Below, one piece after another: positions 10,265 to 18,045 of a DNA stretch of 64,000 nucleotides. A program made the position numbers and the translations under genes. The stretch spans positions 186,001 to 250,000 of the forward strand of contig NZ_CP017113.1 of NCBI RefSeq assembly GCF_001720465.1, in the 5' to 3' direction. The notes below the pieces were generated by a model, which did not search any database, was not told the origin of the DNA, and was given only the letters and a program-made list of their open reading frames with translations. How positions within the stretch are numbered: the first letter of the stretch is position 1; every line of letters begins with the position of its first letter. This DNA is from Porphyrobacter sp. LM 6 (lineage in GTDB: Bacteria; Pseudomonadota; Alphaproteobacteria; Sphingomonadales; Sphingomonadaceae).

Positions 10265-11068
10265 TCAGATCCAGCCCGCAGCCCATGCGATCACCACCGC
10301 AGCCGGCACAAGCAGCGCCTGCGCCAGAACAGTGCCGACAAGACGGCTGAGCGAGACCCATATCATCGCCCGGCGGAATGTCGCCTCGCTTACCGTGCCG
10401 TCGACCACATCGTCGGTCAGCGCGGAGATCTGCGGGTCGATCAGCGCGAACAGCAGGATCGTGGCAAAGCCATTGACGATCGCGGTCATCTGCGAGGCGG
10501 TGACGCGGAATTCCGGCACCAGATATCCAGCATAGAGCGAGGCGAGCACCCCCACCGCCAGCAGGCCTTGCGCGGCGGCATTGGCGATCAGCACCGCCCA
10601 GCTCACCCCGCGCGGGCGCTTGAGGGCGCGCAGCGTTTCGGCAGACGGCAGCGCAATCGAATCCCGGATGGTGTGCAGCCCCGCCGGAGTAACGCTGCGC
10701 AGCAGCAGCCGTGTGGTCGAACGGTTGGCTTGAAAGAAGGTGATGGCTGCGGCGAACAGCCGCTGTCCGGTTGGCACCAGCAGGATGCCCACCAGCACTG
10801 CCCCCGCCGCAGAAGCCAGCACCAGCCGCAACTCCCACAGCAAAGCGTCGCCGCCGCCGCTCGCCAGCGCGGTCTCGATGCGCTTGGCAAGGAAGGGGCC
10901 GAGGAACCCGTTCGAGGTGCGCGAGACCAGCAGCAGGATGTTGAACAGCGCAAAGCTGAGCGCGATCCTGCCGGTGCGCACGCCTGCAATCCGCGCCGCA
11001 TAGGCCAGCGCGCCGATGACGTTGATCAGCGCGGTCAGCGCGCAGATGAGGATGAGTTCGGTGTCCAA
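10265..11068 (-). CDS. amj: Amj-family (DUF2837, YdaH-like) lipid II flippase candidate
   Basis: A 267-residue integral membrane protein. The N-terminal TALINVIGALAYAARIAGVRT and ALFNILLLVSRTSNG are the hallmark region of the Amj family. In Bacillus, Amj can replace MurJ in moving lipid-linked peptidoglycan precursors across the membrane. About six to eight hydrophobic segments are visible. The start is a TTG (11066-11068) with GAGAG upstream, and it lies 13 bp behind the TauE gene, so the two are probably co-transcribed. The family assignment comes from motif recognition, not a search. Whether a murJ exists elsewhere in this genome cannot be seen. Confidence 0.75.
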   Translation of the reverse strand: MDTELILICALTALINVIGALAYAARIAGVRTGRIALSFALFNILLLVSRTSNGFLGPFLAKRIETALASGGGDALLWELRLVLASAAGAVLVGILLVPTGQRLFAAAITFFQANRSTTRLLLRSVTPAGLHTIRDSIALPSAETLRALKRPRGVSWAVLIANAAAQGLLAVGVLASLYAGYLVPEFRVTASQMTAIVNGFATILLFALIDPQISALTDDVVDGTVSEATFRRAMIWVSLSRLVGTVLAQALLVPAAVVIAWAAGWI

Positions 11069-11081
11069 GCGGGCGGGTCTC

Positions 11082-11855
11082 TCAGATGATCGGCCAAGCC
11101 CTGTAAATGCTGAAGGCGCTTGTCGCGATCAGCACGAGCGACACCCCGACCAGCAGCACCCGCGGGCGCACCCGGCTGGCGAGCACGGCTCCAAAGGGCG
11201 CGGCGATCACGCCCCCGATGATCAGCCCCACCGTGATCAAGGTGAAGGCGGCAAAGCCGAGCGTCGCGATAAAGGCGATCGAGATCGACAGGGTCAGCAG
11301 GAACTCGGCAGAATTGACCGTGCCGATCACCTTCCTCGGATCGCCGCCCTGCACCAGCAGCTTGGACGTCACCACCGGCCCCCAGCCGCCGCCACCAGCG
11401 GCATCAAGGAAACCGCCAACCACCGCCAGGGGACGCGTGAAACGCGGATTTTCCGCACGGGGCTGCCACGGACGCAGCCCGCGCCACAGCAGATAGAACC
11501 CGATCCCGGTCAGATAGAGCATCACATAGGGCTTCGCCGCCGAGGCATCGACGCTGGAGAGCAGATAGGCCCCCGTCACCCCGCCCAGCACACCGAACGG
11601 CACCAGCCGCCTGAACAGCCCCCAGTCGACATTCCGGTGCCAGATATGGCTCGCGCCCGAGGCACCGGTCGTGAACAGCTCGACGACGTGCACACTCGCC
11701 GAGGCTGTCGCGGGCGGCACGCCCAGCGCGCTCACCAGCAGGGTCTGGGTGATCACCCCGAAGGCCATGCCCAGCGCTCCGTCGATCATCTGCGCCGCCA
11801 TGCCGATGGCAATGAACGGCGCGATGTCGATCAGGAGCGGTAACAAATCTGGCAT
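11082..11855 (-). CDS. TauE/SafE family sulfite exporter-type permease
   Basis: A 257-residue permease with about eight hydrophobic segments. It carries the TauE/SafE pattern QMIDGALGMAFGVITQTLL near residue 22 and the second-half equivalents GGVTGAYLLSSVD and GFLDAAGGGGWGPVVTSKLL. Family members export sulfite, sulfoacetate or related anions, but the substrate here is not determinable. Its neighbours, an Rrf2 regulator and a decayed TonB receptor, would fit an old uptake and export locus for a sulfur or metal compound. That link is inference. Confidence 0.9.
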   Translation of the reverse strand: MPDLLPLLIDIAPFIAIGMAAQMIDGALGMAFGVITQTLLVSALGVPPATASASVHVVELFTTGASGASHIWHRNVDWGLFRRLVPFGVLGGVTGAYLLSSVDASAAKPYVMLYLTGIGFYLLWRGLRPWQPRAENPRFTRPLAVVGGFLDAAGGGGWGPVVTSKLLVQGGDPRKVIGTVNSAEFLLTLSISIAFIATLGFAAFTLITVGLIIGGVIAAPFGAVLASRVRPRVLLVGVSLVLIATSAFSIYRAWPII

Positions 11856-11888
11856 GAGGCATGTCCTCTCTGGCGGTACGGGCAGGGA

Positions 11889-12287
11889 TCAGAATGCGAT
11901 GCTGGCGGTCGCGCCCCAGGTGCGCGGATCACCCGGAAGGCCTGCGATCAGCCCGGTATTGCCCGGGCCGACAAACAATTGCTCGAAATAGTTTTCGTCA
12001 AACGCATTGCGCACCCAGGCGAAGAGGTTGAGTCCGTCATCTGAACGGAAACCAAGGCGAAAATTGGACAAGTCGTAGCCGGCAACATTGGTGTAGGCCG
12101 ATGGTGAGGGGTTGGACGAGAAGTTCGAACGATAGCTTCCGTCATAGCCCAGATAGACTTCGCCCCGCCTGCCGAAAAAGGTTGCCGGGAGGTTGCTTTC
12201 AGCCCTGTCAGCGTCTGGCCGGGAGCGAAAAAGCATCACTGCGCCGCCGGTGCTTCGGGCAGATTGTTTCTCGTCACGGTCCATCAA
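11889..12287 (-). pseudogene. C-terminal remnant of a TonB-dependent receptor
   Basis: The last roughly 95 codons (about 11889-12175) encode the end of a TonB-dependent outer-membrane receptor: GEVYLGYDGSYRSNFSSNP, then NFRLGFRSDDGLNLFAWVRN and a terminal beta strand GATASIAF ending in the aromatic residue required by the BAM machinery. The plug and most of the barrel are missing; such receptors are usually 700-900 residues. The 40 or so codons before this stretch do not look like barrel sequence. It still has a promoter-like stretch upstream. I read it as an internal deletion remnant, unlikely to be functional. Confidence 0.8.
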
Positions 12288-12329
12288 TGGGCCTTTCGTT
12301 ACGCGGAATCAGTCCGCAACGAAGAAACT

Positions 12330-12341
12330 ATACTCAAGTAT
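12330..12341. promoter_or_regulatory. Dyad in the putative promoter of the receptor remnant
   Basis: The arms ATACT and AGTAT are separated by two bases. On the minus strand they lie between a possible -35 (TTGTCA, 12353-12348) and overlap a possible -10 (TATAGT, 12332-12327). The 15-bp spacing is short. The site is 88 bp downstream of an Rrf2 gene, whose family often binds AT-rich dyads of this size. Operator function is inference. Confidence 0.4.
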
Positions 12342-12428
12342 TTTGGTTGACAATGGCGCCAGCACATCAAATTTTCTAAGCGCTGGTGAAAGGTGAGGTT
12401 TGTGCGCCGAAGCGAATTTCGGGCGCGA

Positions 12429-12869
12429 TCAGGCCTCGTCGTCCGTGAACGGGGGGACCGGCGTGATCGGATCGCACAGGCGGATCCCGTCGAGTATCTC
12501 GGCTGTCCGGTCGCGCACGTCGAGCATCAGCGCGCGGGTGCGGCATTCGCCTTCTTCGAGGCAGTTCTTGCACTTCTCGTGCGCGTAGCGGCTGGCGCAG
12601 GGCACCAGCGCAAGGCTGCCGCGCATATGCCGGATGAGATCGCCATAGGTGATATCGATCGGCGGGATCGCCAGCCAATAGCCCCCGTCCCGCCCGCGCT
12701 GTGATGCGACCAGTCCCGACCGCGTCAGTTCCGACAGCAACACAGTGAGGAACTTCGCCGGGATCTTCTGCGCATCGGCAATAGCCGCCAGTTGCACCGG
12801 CCCCTGCCCGTAATTGTCGGCAAGGTGCTGCATGGCGCGGATCGCATAGCGGGTCTTCTGGGACAGCAT
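12429..12869 (-). CDS. Rrf2 family transcriptional regulator
   Basis: A 146-residue winged-helix regulator starting MLSQKTRYAIRAMQHLAD. The recognition region is IPAKFLTVLLSELTRSGLVAS, followed by RGRDGGY. Four Cys at about positions 91, 100, 103 and 109 (CASRYAHEKCKNCLEEGEC) could ligate an Fe-S cluster, as in many redox- or iron-sensing Rrf2 proteins. The longer upstream frame is a shadow over hisN. It sits 50 bp behind hisN and upstream of the decayed TonB receptor and tauE genes, which are plausible targets. Which member of the family it is (IscR, NsrR, CymR or other) cannot be decided. Confidence 0.9.
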   Translation of the reverse strand: MLSQKTRYAIRAMQHLADNYGQGPVQLAAIADAQKIPAKFLTVLLSELTRSGLVASQRGRDGGYWLAIPPIDITYGDLIRHMRGSLALVPCASRYAHEKCKNCLEEGECRTRALMLDVRDRTAEILDGIRLCDPITPVPPFTDDEA

Positions 12870-12919
12870 CGCGCTTTGCCTATCCGCCGAGTGCGCTATG
12901 CGGTCAAGCGTGCGGCGCT

Positions 12920-13702
12920 CTAACCCATCGCTTCGAGGACATCCTCGAGCCGCGCCGGATCGCCAATCGCTATCACCGTGCCGTCCGATCCGGCGTCGAG
13001 CGGGTTGCCCTGCCAATCGGCCATCATCCCGCCCGCGCCTTCGACCACCGGCACCAGTGCGGCATAATCGTGGAGCTTGAGGCCCGCCTCGATCACGAGG
13101 TCGATATGGCCGCTCGCGACCAGCCCGTAGTTGTAGCAATCCCCGCCGTAGATGATCTTCTTCTCGGCGACCTGCTTGGCGACCGACATGAAGGCATCGG
13201 CCTCTTCATCGGTGAAGAGATGCGGGCTGGTGGTCGCAAGCACCGCATCGCCAAGCTCCTTGAGCGGCTTGGCCTGTGCGGGCTTGCCATTGAACAGTGT
13301 CGGCTGGCCGATCCGCCCAACCCAGCGCTCGCCCGCGATCGGCTGATCGATAATGCCGAGCACCGGCCAGCCGTCCTGCAACAGCGCGATCAGCGTGCCG
13401 AAGATCGGGCGGCCGGCGATGAAGCTGGTGGTGCCGTCGATCGGATCGAGCACCCACTGGCGGCCTGCGCCTTCATTGCGGGTGCCGTATTCCTCGCCGA
13501 TGATGCCGTCGGCGGGGAAGGCCTCCTCGATCAGCGCACGCATCGCGGCTTCGGCGGCGCGGTCGGCCTCGGTGACGAAGGAGCGATCAGCCTTGCGTTC
13601 GTGGCTCCACGCCCCCCGGAACAGCGGACGGATGGCGGCTCCCGCAGCATCGGCAAGGCGCAGGGCAAGGGCGAGATCGCGGTCGGTTCGGGCATCGGTC
13701 AT
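12920..13702 (-). CDS. hisN: Histidinol-phosphatase, inositol monophosphatase family
   Basis: A 260-residue Mg-dependent phosphatase. The metal-binding motifs are GEEYGTRN and WVLDPIDGTTSFIAGRP, with a C-terminal AALVPVVEGAGGMMADWQG. The TSFIAGRPIFGTLIAL variant is typical of HisN-type members, which dephosphorylate L-histidinol phosphate in histidine biosynthesis, rather than of SuhB. The assignment within the superfamily is by motif and is not proven. No other his genes are nearby. It is probably co-transcribed with the downstream rrf2 gene. Confidence 0.85.
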   Translation of the reverse strand: MTDARTDRDLALALRLADAAGAAIRPLFRGAWSHERKADRSFVTEADRAAEAAMRALIEEAFPADGIIGEEYGTRNEGAGRQWVLDPIDGTTSFIAGRPIFGTLIALLQDGWPVLGIIDQPIAGERWVGRIGQPTLFNGKPAQAKPLKELGDAVLATTSPHLFTDEEADAFMSVAKQVAEKKIIYGGDCYNYGLVASGHIDLVIEAGLKLHDYAALVPVVEGAGGMMADWQGNPLDAGSDGTVIAIGDPARLEDVLEAMG

Positions 13703-13796
13703 GGCTCGCTGCGTTCAACTGGGCGCACGCGATTTGCAAGCGCGAAAGATGCGTGATGCTTTGCAACCGCCCGAAATCGGTTAGGGTAAATACCGA

Positions 13797-14795
13797 ATGA
13801 GCAACAGCGGGGCACCGATGAGCAGCGAGAATCCGGCCGCAAGGCCCGATCCTGTGATTCTGCCGGCGATGCGTTCGGCGCTCGGTCACACGCGCGCTGG
13901 CGAGCCGCTGTCGAACAACCGCGCCCCTTGCCCTGAACTTTCGCCGTGGGTGGCGCGTATCTATGCCACCAAGGTCGAAATGGCGCCCGATGATGTTCTC
14001 CATTGCGGGCTGATCGCCGATACCCCGGTGATGCGGACGCTGTTCGCTGGCGAATGGACGGCCCAGACGCGCGACGGGTTCGGGCGGTATGGCCCTTCCG
14101 CGATGCTGTTCGGCGCGCAGACGAAGCGCATGGCGGTGAGCGTGAGGGGCAGCTTTGCCACCATCGGCGTGGCGCTGAAGCCCGGGGCCATGACCGCGCT
14201 CAGAGGGCCCAAGGTCGAAGATACACTCGACCGGATCATTCTCTATGATCACATCTACGGCGATGCCGACTGGGGCACGAGCGAGCGGCTGATCGAATGG
14301 TTTGATCCCTCCGCCTCGCCCGAGCGCTGGCTGCGGGTGGCCGAAAAGCTGGTGCAGCAGCTGGTCGATCTGGCGGGCGGGGAGAAGCCCGATCCTATCA
14401 TCGAGGTGTTCGACAAGGCGGTGTTCGCCGATCCCAATCTCAGCATCGCCGAATTCGCCGAGGAGCACCGGATCGAGAGGCGTTCGCTCGAACGCAAGAT
14501 CAAGAGCGCCTATGGCCAGACCGCGACGCAGGTGCTGCGCCGCGCCCGTGCGCTCGATATCGCTGCCCACCTGCGCGGTGTCGCCGACGATAGCGAGGCA
14601 GAAGAAGCCGCGCTCCGGTTCTTTGACCAGAGCCACATGATCCGCGAATTCCGCGCCTTCTTCGGCATGACCCCGCGCCAGTTCGCGCGCACGCCGCAGC
14701 CGTTCATGACGCTGACGCTGGAGGCGCGGCAATCGCGGCGGCTGGAAGTGCTGGGCCGCGCGCTGCCGGATGAAAACTATCCCTGGCGGATGTGA
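13797..14795 (+). CDS. AraC family transcriptional regulator
   Basis: A 332-residue regulator transcribed divergently from hisN. The N-terminal sensor region (FGRYGPSAMLFGAQTKRMAV, FATIGVALKPGAMTALRG) is followed by an AraC DNA-binding domain with IERRSLERKIKSAYGQ and SHMIREFRAFFGMTPRQFAR. It shares the AFFGMTP-type end with the two AraC proteins near 8 kb but is clearly more distant. The stop codon abuts the stop of the convergent membrane gene in TGATCA (14793-14798). Targets are unknown. Confidence 0.88.
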   Translation: MSNSGAPMSSENPAARPDPVILPAMRSALGHTRAGEPLSNNRAPCPELSPWVARIYATKVEMAPDDVLHCGLIADTPVMRTLFAGEWTAQTRDGFGRYGPSAMLFGAQTKRMAVSVRGSFATIGVALKPGAMTALRGPKVEDTLDRIILYDHIYGDADWGTSERLIEWFDPSASPERWLRVAEKLVQQLVDLAGGEKPDPIIEVFDKAVFADPNLSIAEFAEEHRIERRSLERKIKSAYGQTATQVLRRARALDIAAHLRGVADDSEAEEAALRFFDQSHMIREFRAFFGMTPRQFARTPQPFMTLTLEARQSRRLEVLGRALPDENYPWRM

Positions 14796-15392
14796 TCAGG
14801 GATAGGGCGCGAGATAGGCGGGTGGAATCGCGCTGTCGCCCGCCATCACTATAACGAAGCCCGCCGCCAGACCCACGCCAAGTCCGGCCACCATCAACGG
14901 CAGCAGGTTGCTGCGGACCCGCCATGCCAGGGCACAGGCGCCGTGCACGAACAGCGCGGCGACGCCGAGGAAGTAATAGGGCGCGAAGAATCCGGCGAGA
15001 CCGGCGTGAAATCCGGCGGCCGCGAAGTGGTAGTTGGTATCGAGCCCGAGGAGCAGCCGCCCGGCCCAGACCGCGCCGACGTGGTTGAGGATGAACAGAG
15101 CAAGGATGCCGCCGGAAATCGCCTGCGCCCATGCCAGCCGCCCGCGCCGCTCGCCCCGGGTGCGCCAGATCATCGTCAGACCCGTGCCGAGCTGGAACGC
15201 CAGCGCCAGCATCAACAGGGTTTCGGCCACGATGTTGCGATAGAACGGCCGAAGCGCCTCCATCACCGCGATATGCGCGGCTTGCCCGGCAAACATGGCA
15301 ACATGATTGCCGAGATGCAGCAGCACGAAGACCCCGATGAGCCCGCCGCTGGCGAGATGCAGGCCGCGGGTGCGTCGGTTGCGGTCAGTCAT
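14796..15392 (-). CDS. Membrane protein, possible SdhC-like b-type cytochrome fold
   Basis: A 198-residue protein from MTDRNRRTRGLHLASG with about five hydrophobic segments. Histidines occur in membrane positions: HLGNH in helix 1, NHVGAVWAG in helix 3, FHAG and VHGACALAW. This pattern recalls the heme-binding transmembrane subunits of succinate dehydrogenase or fumarate reductase, but no flavoprotein or iron-sulfur subunit is nearby, so the role is unknown. The upstream extension in the same frame is discarded because the ATG at 15392 leaves a 19-bp gap to prs. It is likely co-transcribed with prs. Confidence 0.75.
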   Translation of the reverse strand: MTDRNRRTRGLHLASGGLIGVFVLLHLGNHVAMFAGQAAHIAVMEALRPFYRNIVAETLLMLALAFQLGTGLTMIWRTRGERRGRLAWAQAISGGILALFILNHVGAVWAGRLLLGLDTNYHFAAAGFHAGLAGFFAPYYFLGVAALFVHGACALAWRVRSNLLPLMVAGLGVGLAAGFVIVMAGDSAIPPAYLAPYP

Positions 15393-15411
15393 GCCGCGGG
15401 TCCCTTTGGGC

Positions 15412-16347
15412 TCAGTCGAACAGGCTCGACACCGAGCTTTCGTCCGCAATGCGGCGGATCGCTTCGCCCACCAGCGGTGCGATGGGAAGGACGCGGATAC
15501 GGTCGGATGCGGCAGTCGCCTCGGTCGGGCGGATCGAATCGGTGATCACCAGTTCCTTGAGCGCCGAGCCGTTGATGCGCGCCACCGCGCCGCCCGAAAG
15601 CACGCCGTGGGTGATGTAGGCCGCAACCGACTTGGCGCCGCCCTCCAGCAGGGCCGCAGCCGCATTGCACAGCGTGCCGCCCGAATCGACGATATCGTCG
15701 ATCAGAATGCAGTGCCTGCCCGAAACATCGCCGATGATATTCATCACCTCGGATTCGCCCGGACGATCACGACGCTTGTCGACGATGGCCAGCGGCGCAT
15801 TGTCGAGCCGCTTGGCCAGCGCGCGGGCACGCACAACGCCGCCGACGTCGGGCGAGACCACCATCAGCGCCTGATCGCCGTAGCGCGCCTGAATATCGGC
15901 GGCCATCACGGGCGCGGCATAGAGGTTGTCGGTCGGGATATCGAAGAAGCCCTGGATCTGCCCGGCGTGGAGATCCACCGCCAGCACGCGGTCAGCGCCC
16001 GCTTCGGTAATCAGGTTCGCCACCAGCTTGGCCGAGATCGGGGTGCGCGGACCGGGCTTGCGGTCCTGCCGGGCATAGCCGAAATAGGGCACCACCGCAG
16101 TGATCCGCTTGGCCGAGGCACGGCGCAGCGCATCGATGCAGATCAGCAGTTCCATCAGGTTGTCGTTCGCCGGGAAGTTCGTCGGCTGGACCACGAACAC
16201 GTCTTCACCGCGAACGTTCTCGTGGATTTCGACGAACACTTCCTCGTCGGAGAAGCGCCGCACGCTGGCATCGGTCAGCGGGATTTCGAGATAGGCCGCA
16301 ATGGCCCGGGCGAGCGGCAGGTTCGAATTGCCGGACATGATCTTCAT
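15412..16347 (-). CDS. prs: Ribose-phosphate pyrophosphokinase
   Basis: PRPP synthetase makes phosphoribosyl pyrophosphate from ribose 5-phosphate and ATP for nucleotide, histidine and tryptophan synthesis. The 311-residue product starts [17 protein letters not shown]. It shows the flexible-loop and substrate motifs [43 protein letters not shown] and the PRPP-binding [23 protein letters not shown] ribosome site supports the ATG at 16347; the 63 bp of open frame upstream are not used. Confidence 0.97.
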   Translation of the reverse strand: MKIMSGNSNLPLARAIAAYLEIPLTDASVRRFSDEEVFVEIHENVRGEDVFVVQPTNFPANDNLMELLICIDALRRASAKRITAVVPYFGYARQDRKPGPRTPISAKLVANLITEAGADRVLAVDLHAGQIQGFFDIPTDNLYAAPVMAADIQARYGDQALMVVSPDVGGVVRARALAKRLDNAPLAIVDKRRDRPGESEVMNIIGDVSGRHCILIDDIVDSGGTLCNAAAALLEGGAKSVAAYITHGVLSGGAVARINGSALKELVITDSIRPTEATAASDRIRVLPIAPLVGEAIRRIADESSVSSLFD

Positions 16348-16459
16348 GACGCGCGAATCCCCGGATGGCAGGTGGTAAGGCCCGCCTAGCGACGCGTCAT
16401 GGAATTGCAACGGACAGCGGCGCGGTTGCCCACCGCTTGCGGCAGTCGCGCAGGCTTGG

Positions 16460-16789
16460 TCAGCTGTCGATCTGGCCGCTCTGGTAAGCGCGCGGCGCGG
16501 AAATCTTCATCCGCTGTTCGAGCGAATCGACCAGCGTGTCGCCGGTCAGAAGCTCCGAAAACTCCATCCCCAGCCGGCCATCATCAGACCAGGCGACGAT
16601 CCCGTTGACGCGCGAATTGCCGCAAGTGAGCGTGACCATCTCGAACACCCGCAGCGGCTGGACCACGTCGAGCAGCGCGCCGTTGACCGAAACGTCGCGC
16701 ACGCAGACTTCCTGCGTCGAATCCTCGCCTTGCAGCATCGCCTTCAGGAAGGCGGGCGTGCGGCGGGGATTTCTCTTCTTGACGATCAT
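16460..16789 (-). CDS. PilZ domain protein
   Basis: A small protein of 109 residues from the ATG at 16789, or 118 from a TTG at 16816. The basic start [11 protein letters not shown] and the downstream [13 protein letters not shown] match the two parts of a PilZ c-di-GMP site (R-x3-R and D/N-x-S-x2-G), and [15 protein letters not shown] is the later conserved strand. Neither start has a strong ribosome site, so the N-terminus is uncertain. It stands alone between prs and an unrelated secreted protein. Binding of c-di-GMP is a family inference. Confidence 0.82.
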   Translation of the reverse strand: MIVKKRNPRRTPAFLKAMLQGEDSTQEVCVRDVSVNGALLDVVQPLRVFEMVTLTCGNSRVNGIVAWSDDGRLGMEFSELLTGDTLVDSLEQRMKISAPRAYQSGQIDS

Positions 16790-16816
16790 GTGCGGCACTC
16801 GGGCAGGGGTTGGCAA

Positions 16817-17087
16817 AGAAACTCGCCAAGGCCGTAGCCCAACCGATTTTACAGAGTGTTAAGGCGCGGCCTGACCCTCCGGAAACACAGAACCGGCCCT
16901 ATTGACAATGGGAGAGCGGATTCGAAAATCGTGTAAATTAAAAAAGCGATTCCTTAAAAATAAACAGAAAGTCATGAATTTTGATATTTTCTGAAACAAT
17001 GTTACCTTCTGCGCAGGGGAGCGACTTAAAGTTGTCGAACTTGATTCAATCAAATCTGGCAATTTTATATTTGGGGGAGTCAATTCT
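16817..17087. other. Intergenic AT-rich leader before the secreted protein at 17088
   Basis: No gene is visible in these 271 bp. The stretch 16915-17080 is far richer in A+T than the surroundings. A 13-bp dyad TTGATTCAATCAA lies at 17041-17053, and a strong GGGGGAG ribosome site lies at 17073-17079. A TTGACA at 16902 lacks a well-spaced -10 element, so no promoter is claimed. Confidence 0.6.
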
Positions 17088-17561
17088 ATGAAGAATCATT
17101 ATGTTGCCGCTGCTGTCATTCTGTCAGCGTTCATTGCCACGCCGGCTGCGGCACAGAGCTTTACGCACGAAACCACCTGGGAACCCGTCGAGTCGGTTGG
17201 CGGACTCACCGGCCCCGAAGGTCGGCAATACGGCGGTGGCTCGGTCAAGGGCACCTATGTCACCACCATGGACGATGGCACCGTGACCAAGGGAACGGTC
17301 CGCTGCGTCGGCCTCGGCCAGCCCGATGGCGGAATCTTCGCGATCCACCTGTCCTGCACCGCCAAGGATGACCAAGCGTCCTATATGCTGGCCTATGGCT
17401 GCAACTATGTCGGCAAGCCCGGCCCCGACACGCCGCTCGGATGCATCGGCGGCATGGAAGGCAAGGGCGGGCCGACCGACAAGATGCGCGGCTCTGTGAC
17501 GATGTTCTGGTATGCAGACTCGAAGGCCAAGGGCACCGGGCAGTGGTACGTCGCCCCCTGA
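17088..17561 (+). CDS. Secreted protein of unknown function
   Basis: A 157-residue protein with a standard signal peptide (MKNHYVAAAVILSAFIATPAAAQS, likely cleavage after AAA-Q). The mature part is rich in Gly and contains four Cys (VRCVGLG, HLSCTAK, YGCNYVG, LGCIGGM), which could form two disulfides in the periplasm. I do not recognise a domain. A very good ribosome site, a long AT-rich leader and its own terminator indicate an independently regulated, possibly well-expressed gene. Confidence 0.8.
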   Translation: MKNHYVAAAVILSAFIATPAAAQSFTHETTWEPVESVGGLTGPEGRQYGGGSVKGTYVTTMDDGTVTKGTVRCVGLGQPDGGIFAIHLSCTAKDDQASYMLAYGCNYVGKPGPDTPLGCIGGMEGKGGPTDKMRGSVTMFWYADSKAKGTGQWYVAP

Positions 17562-17590
17562 TCCAATCGCGCCATCATTGATGGTGACTG

Positions 17591-17627
17591 AAGCCGGCTG
17601 CGGGACACCTGTCTTGCAGCCGGTTTT
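17591..17627 (+). terminator. Intrinsic terminator after the secreted-protein gene
   Basis: The arms CCGGCTGC (17594-17601) and GCAGCCGG (17616-17623) enclose a 14-base loop and are followed by TTTT. The stem is extended by A-T pairs on its outer side. It lies 30 bp past the stop codon at 17561. Confidence 0.85.
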
Positions 17628-17651
17628 GGTGTCACCAACACCCGGCGCGGA

Positions 17652-18038
17652 TCACCACGCGGCCCAGACCAGCCCCATTCCACCGATCACCGAAAACGGC
17701 GCGATCGCACGTACGGCCATCGGCGGAATGCGCTTGGCCCACCACACGGCATAGCCGTTGTGCCATGCGAGCGGGATCACCATCAGCGCCAGCGATGACC
17801 CGGCGATAAACAGCCCCGCCACCTCGAACAGCTGCGGCAGCTTCGCAGCATCGGCGCGCACGACCATCGCCGCACCCGCCAGAAAGCGCGGTATCTGTTC
17901 GGACAGGTTCACCCGGTGCGAGGTAGCCGTCAGGCTCAGGATATGGAGCGCACGCTGCGGCCGAAACGCCATCAACGCGCCAACCACGACAAGCCAGCCG
18001 CCCGCCGCGATCAGGAAAAGCAGCGCGACAAGCTGCAC
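17652..18038 (-). CDS. Small membrane protein of unknown function
   Basis: A 128-residue protein with about four hydrophobic segments: residues 1-24 (LLFLIAAGGWLVVVGALMAF), the FLAGAAMVV region, LFIAGSSLALMVIPLAW and a C-terminal IAPFSVIGGMGLVWAAW. No catalytic motif or known domain is recognised. It begins 7 bp after the glpX stop codon on the same strand, so it is probably translated from the glpX transcript. Confidence 0.7.
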   Translation of the reverse strand: MQLVALLFLIAAGGWLVVVGALMAFRPQRALHILSLTATSHRVNLSEQIPRFLAGAAMVVRADAAKLPQLFEVAGLFIAGSSLALMVIPLAWHNGYAVWWAKRIPPMAVRAIAPFSVIGGMGLVWAAW

Positions 18039-18045
18039 AGGCCGA

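Noticed and set aside
16902..16939. A sigma-70 promoter starting with TTGACA
   Set aside because: No -10 hexamer occurs at 16-18 bp. The nearest TAAATT is 26 bp away.
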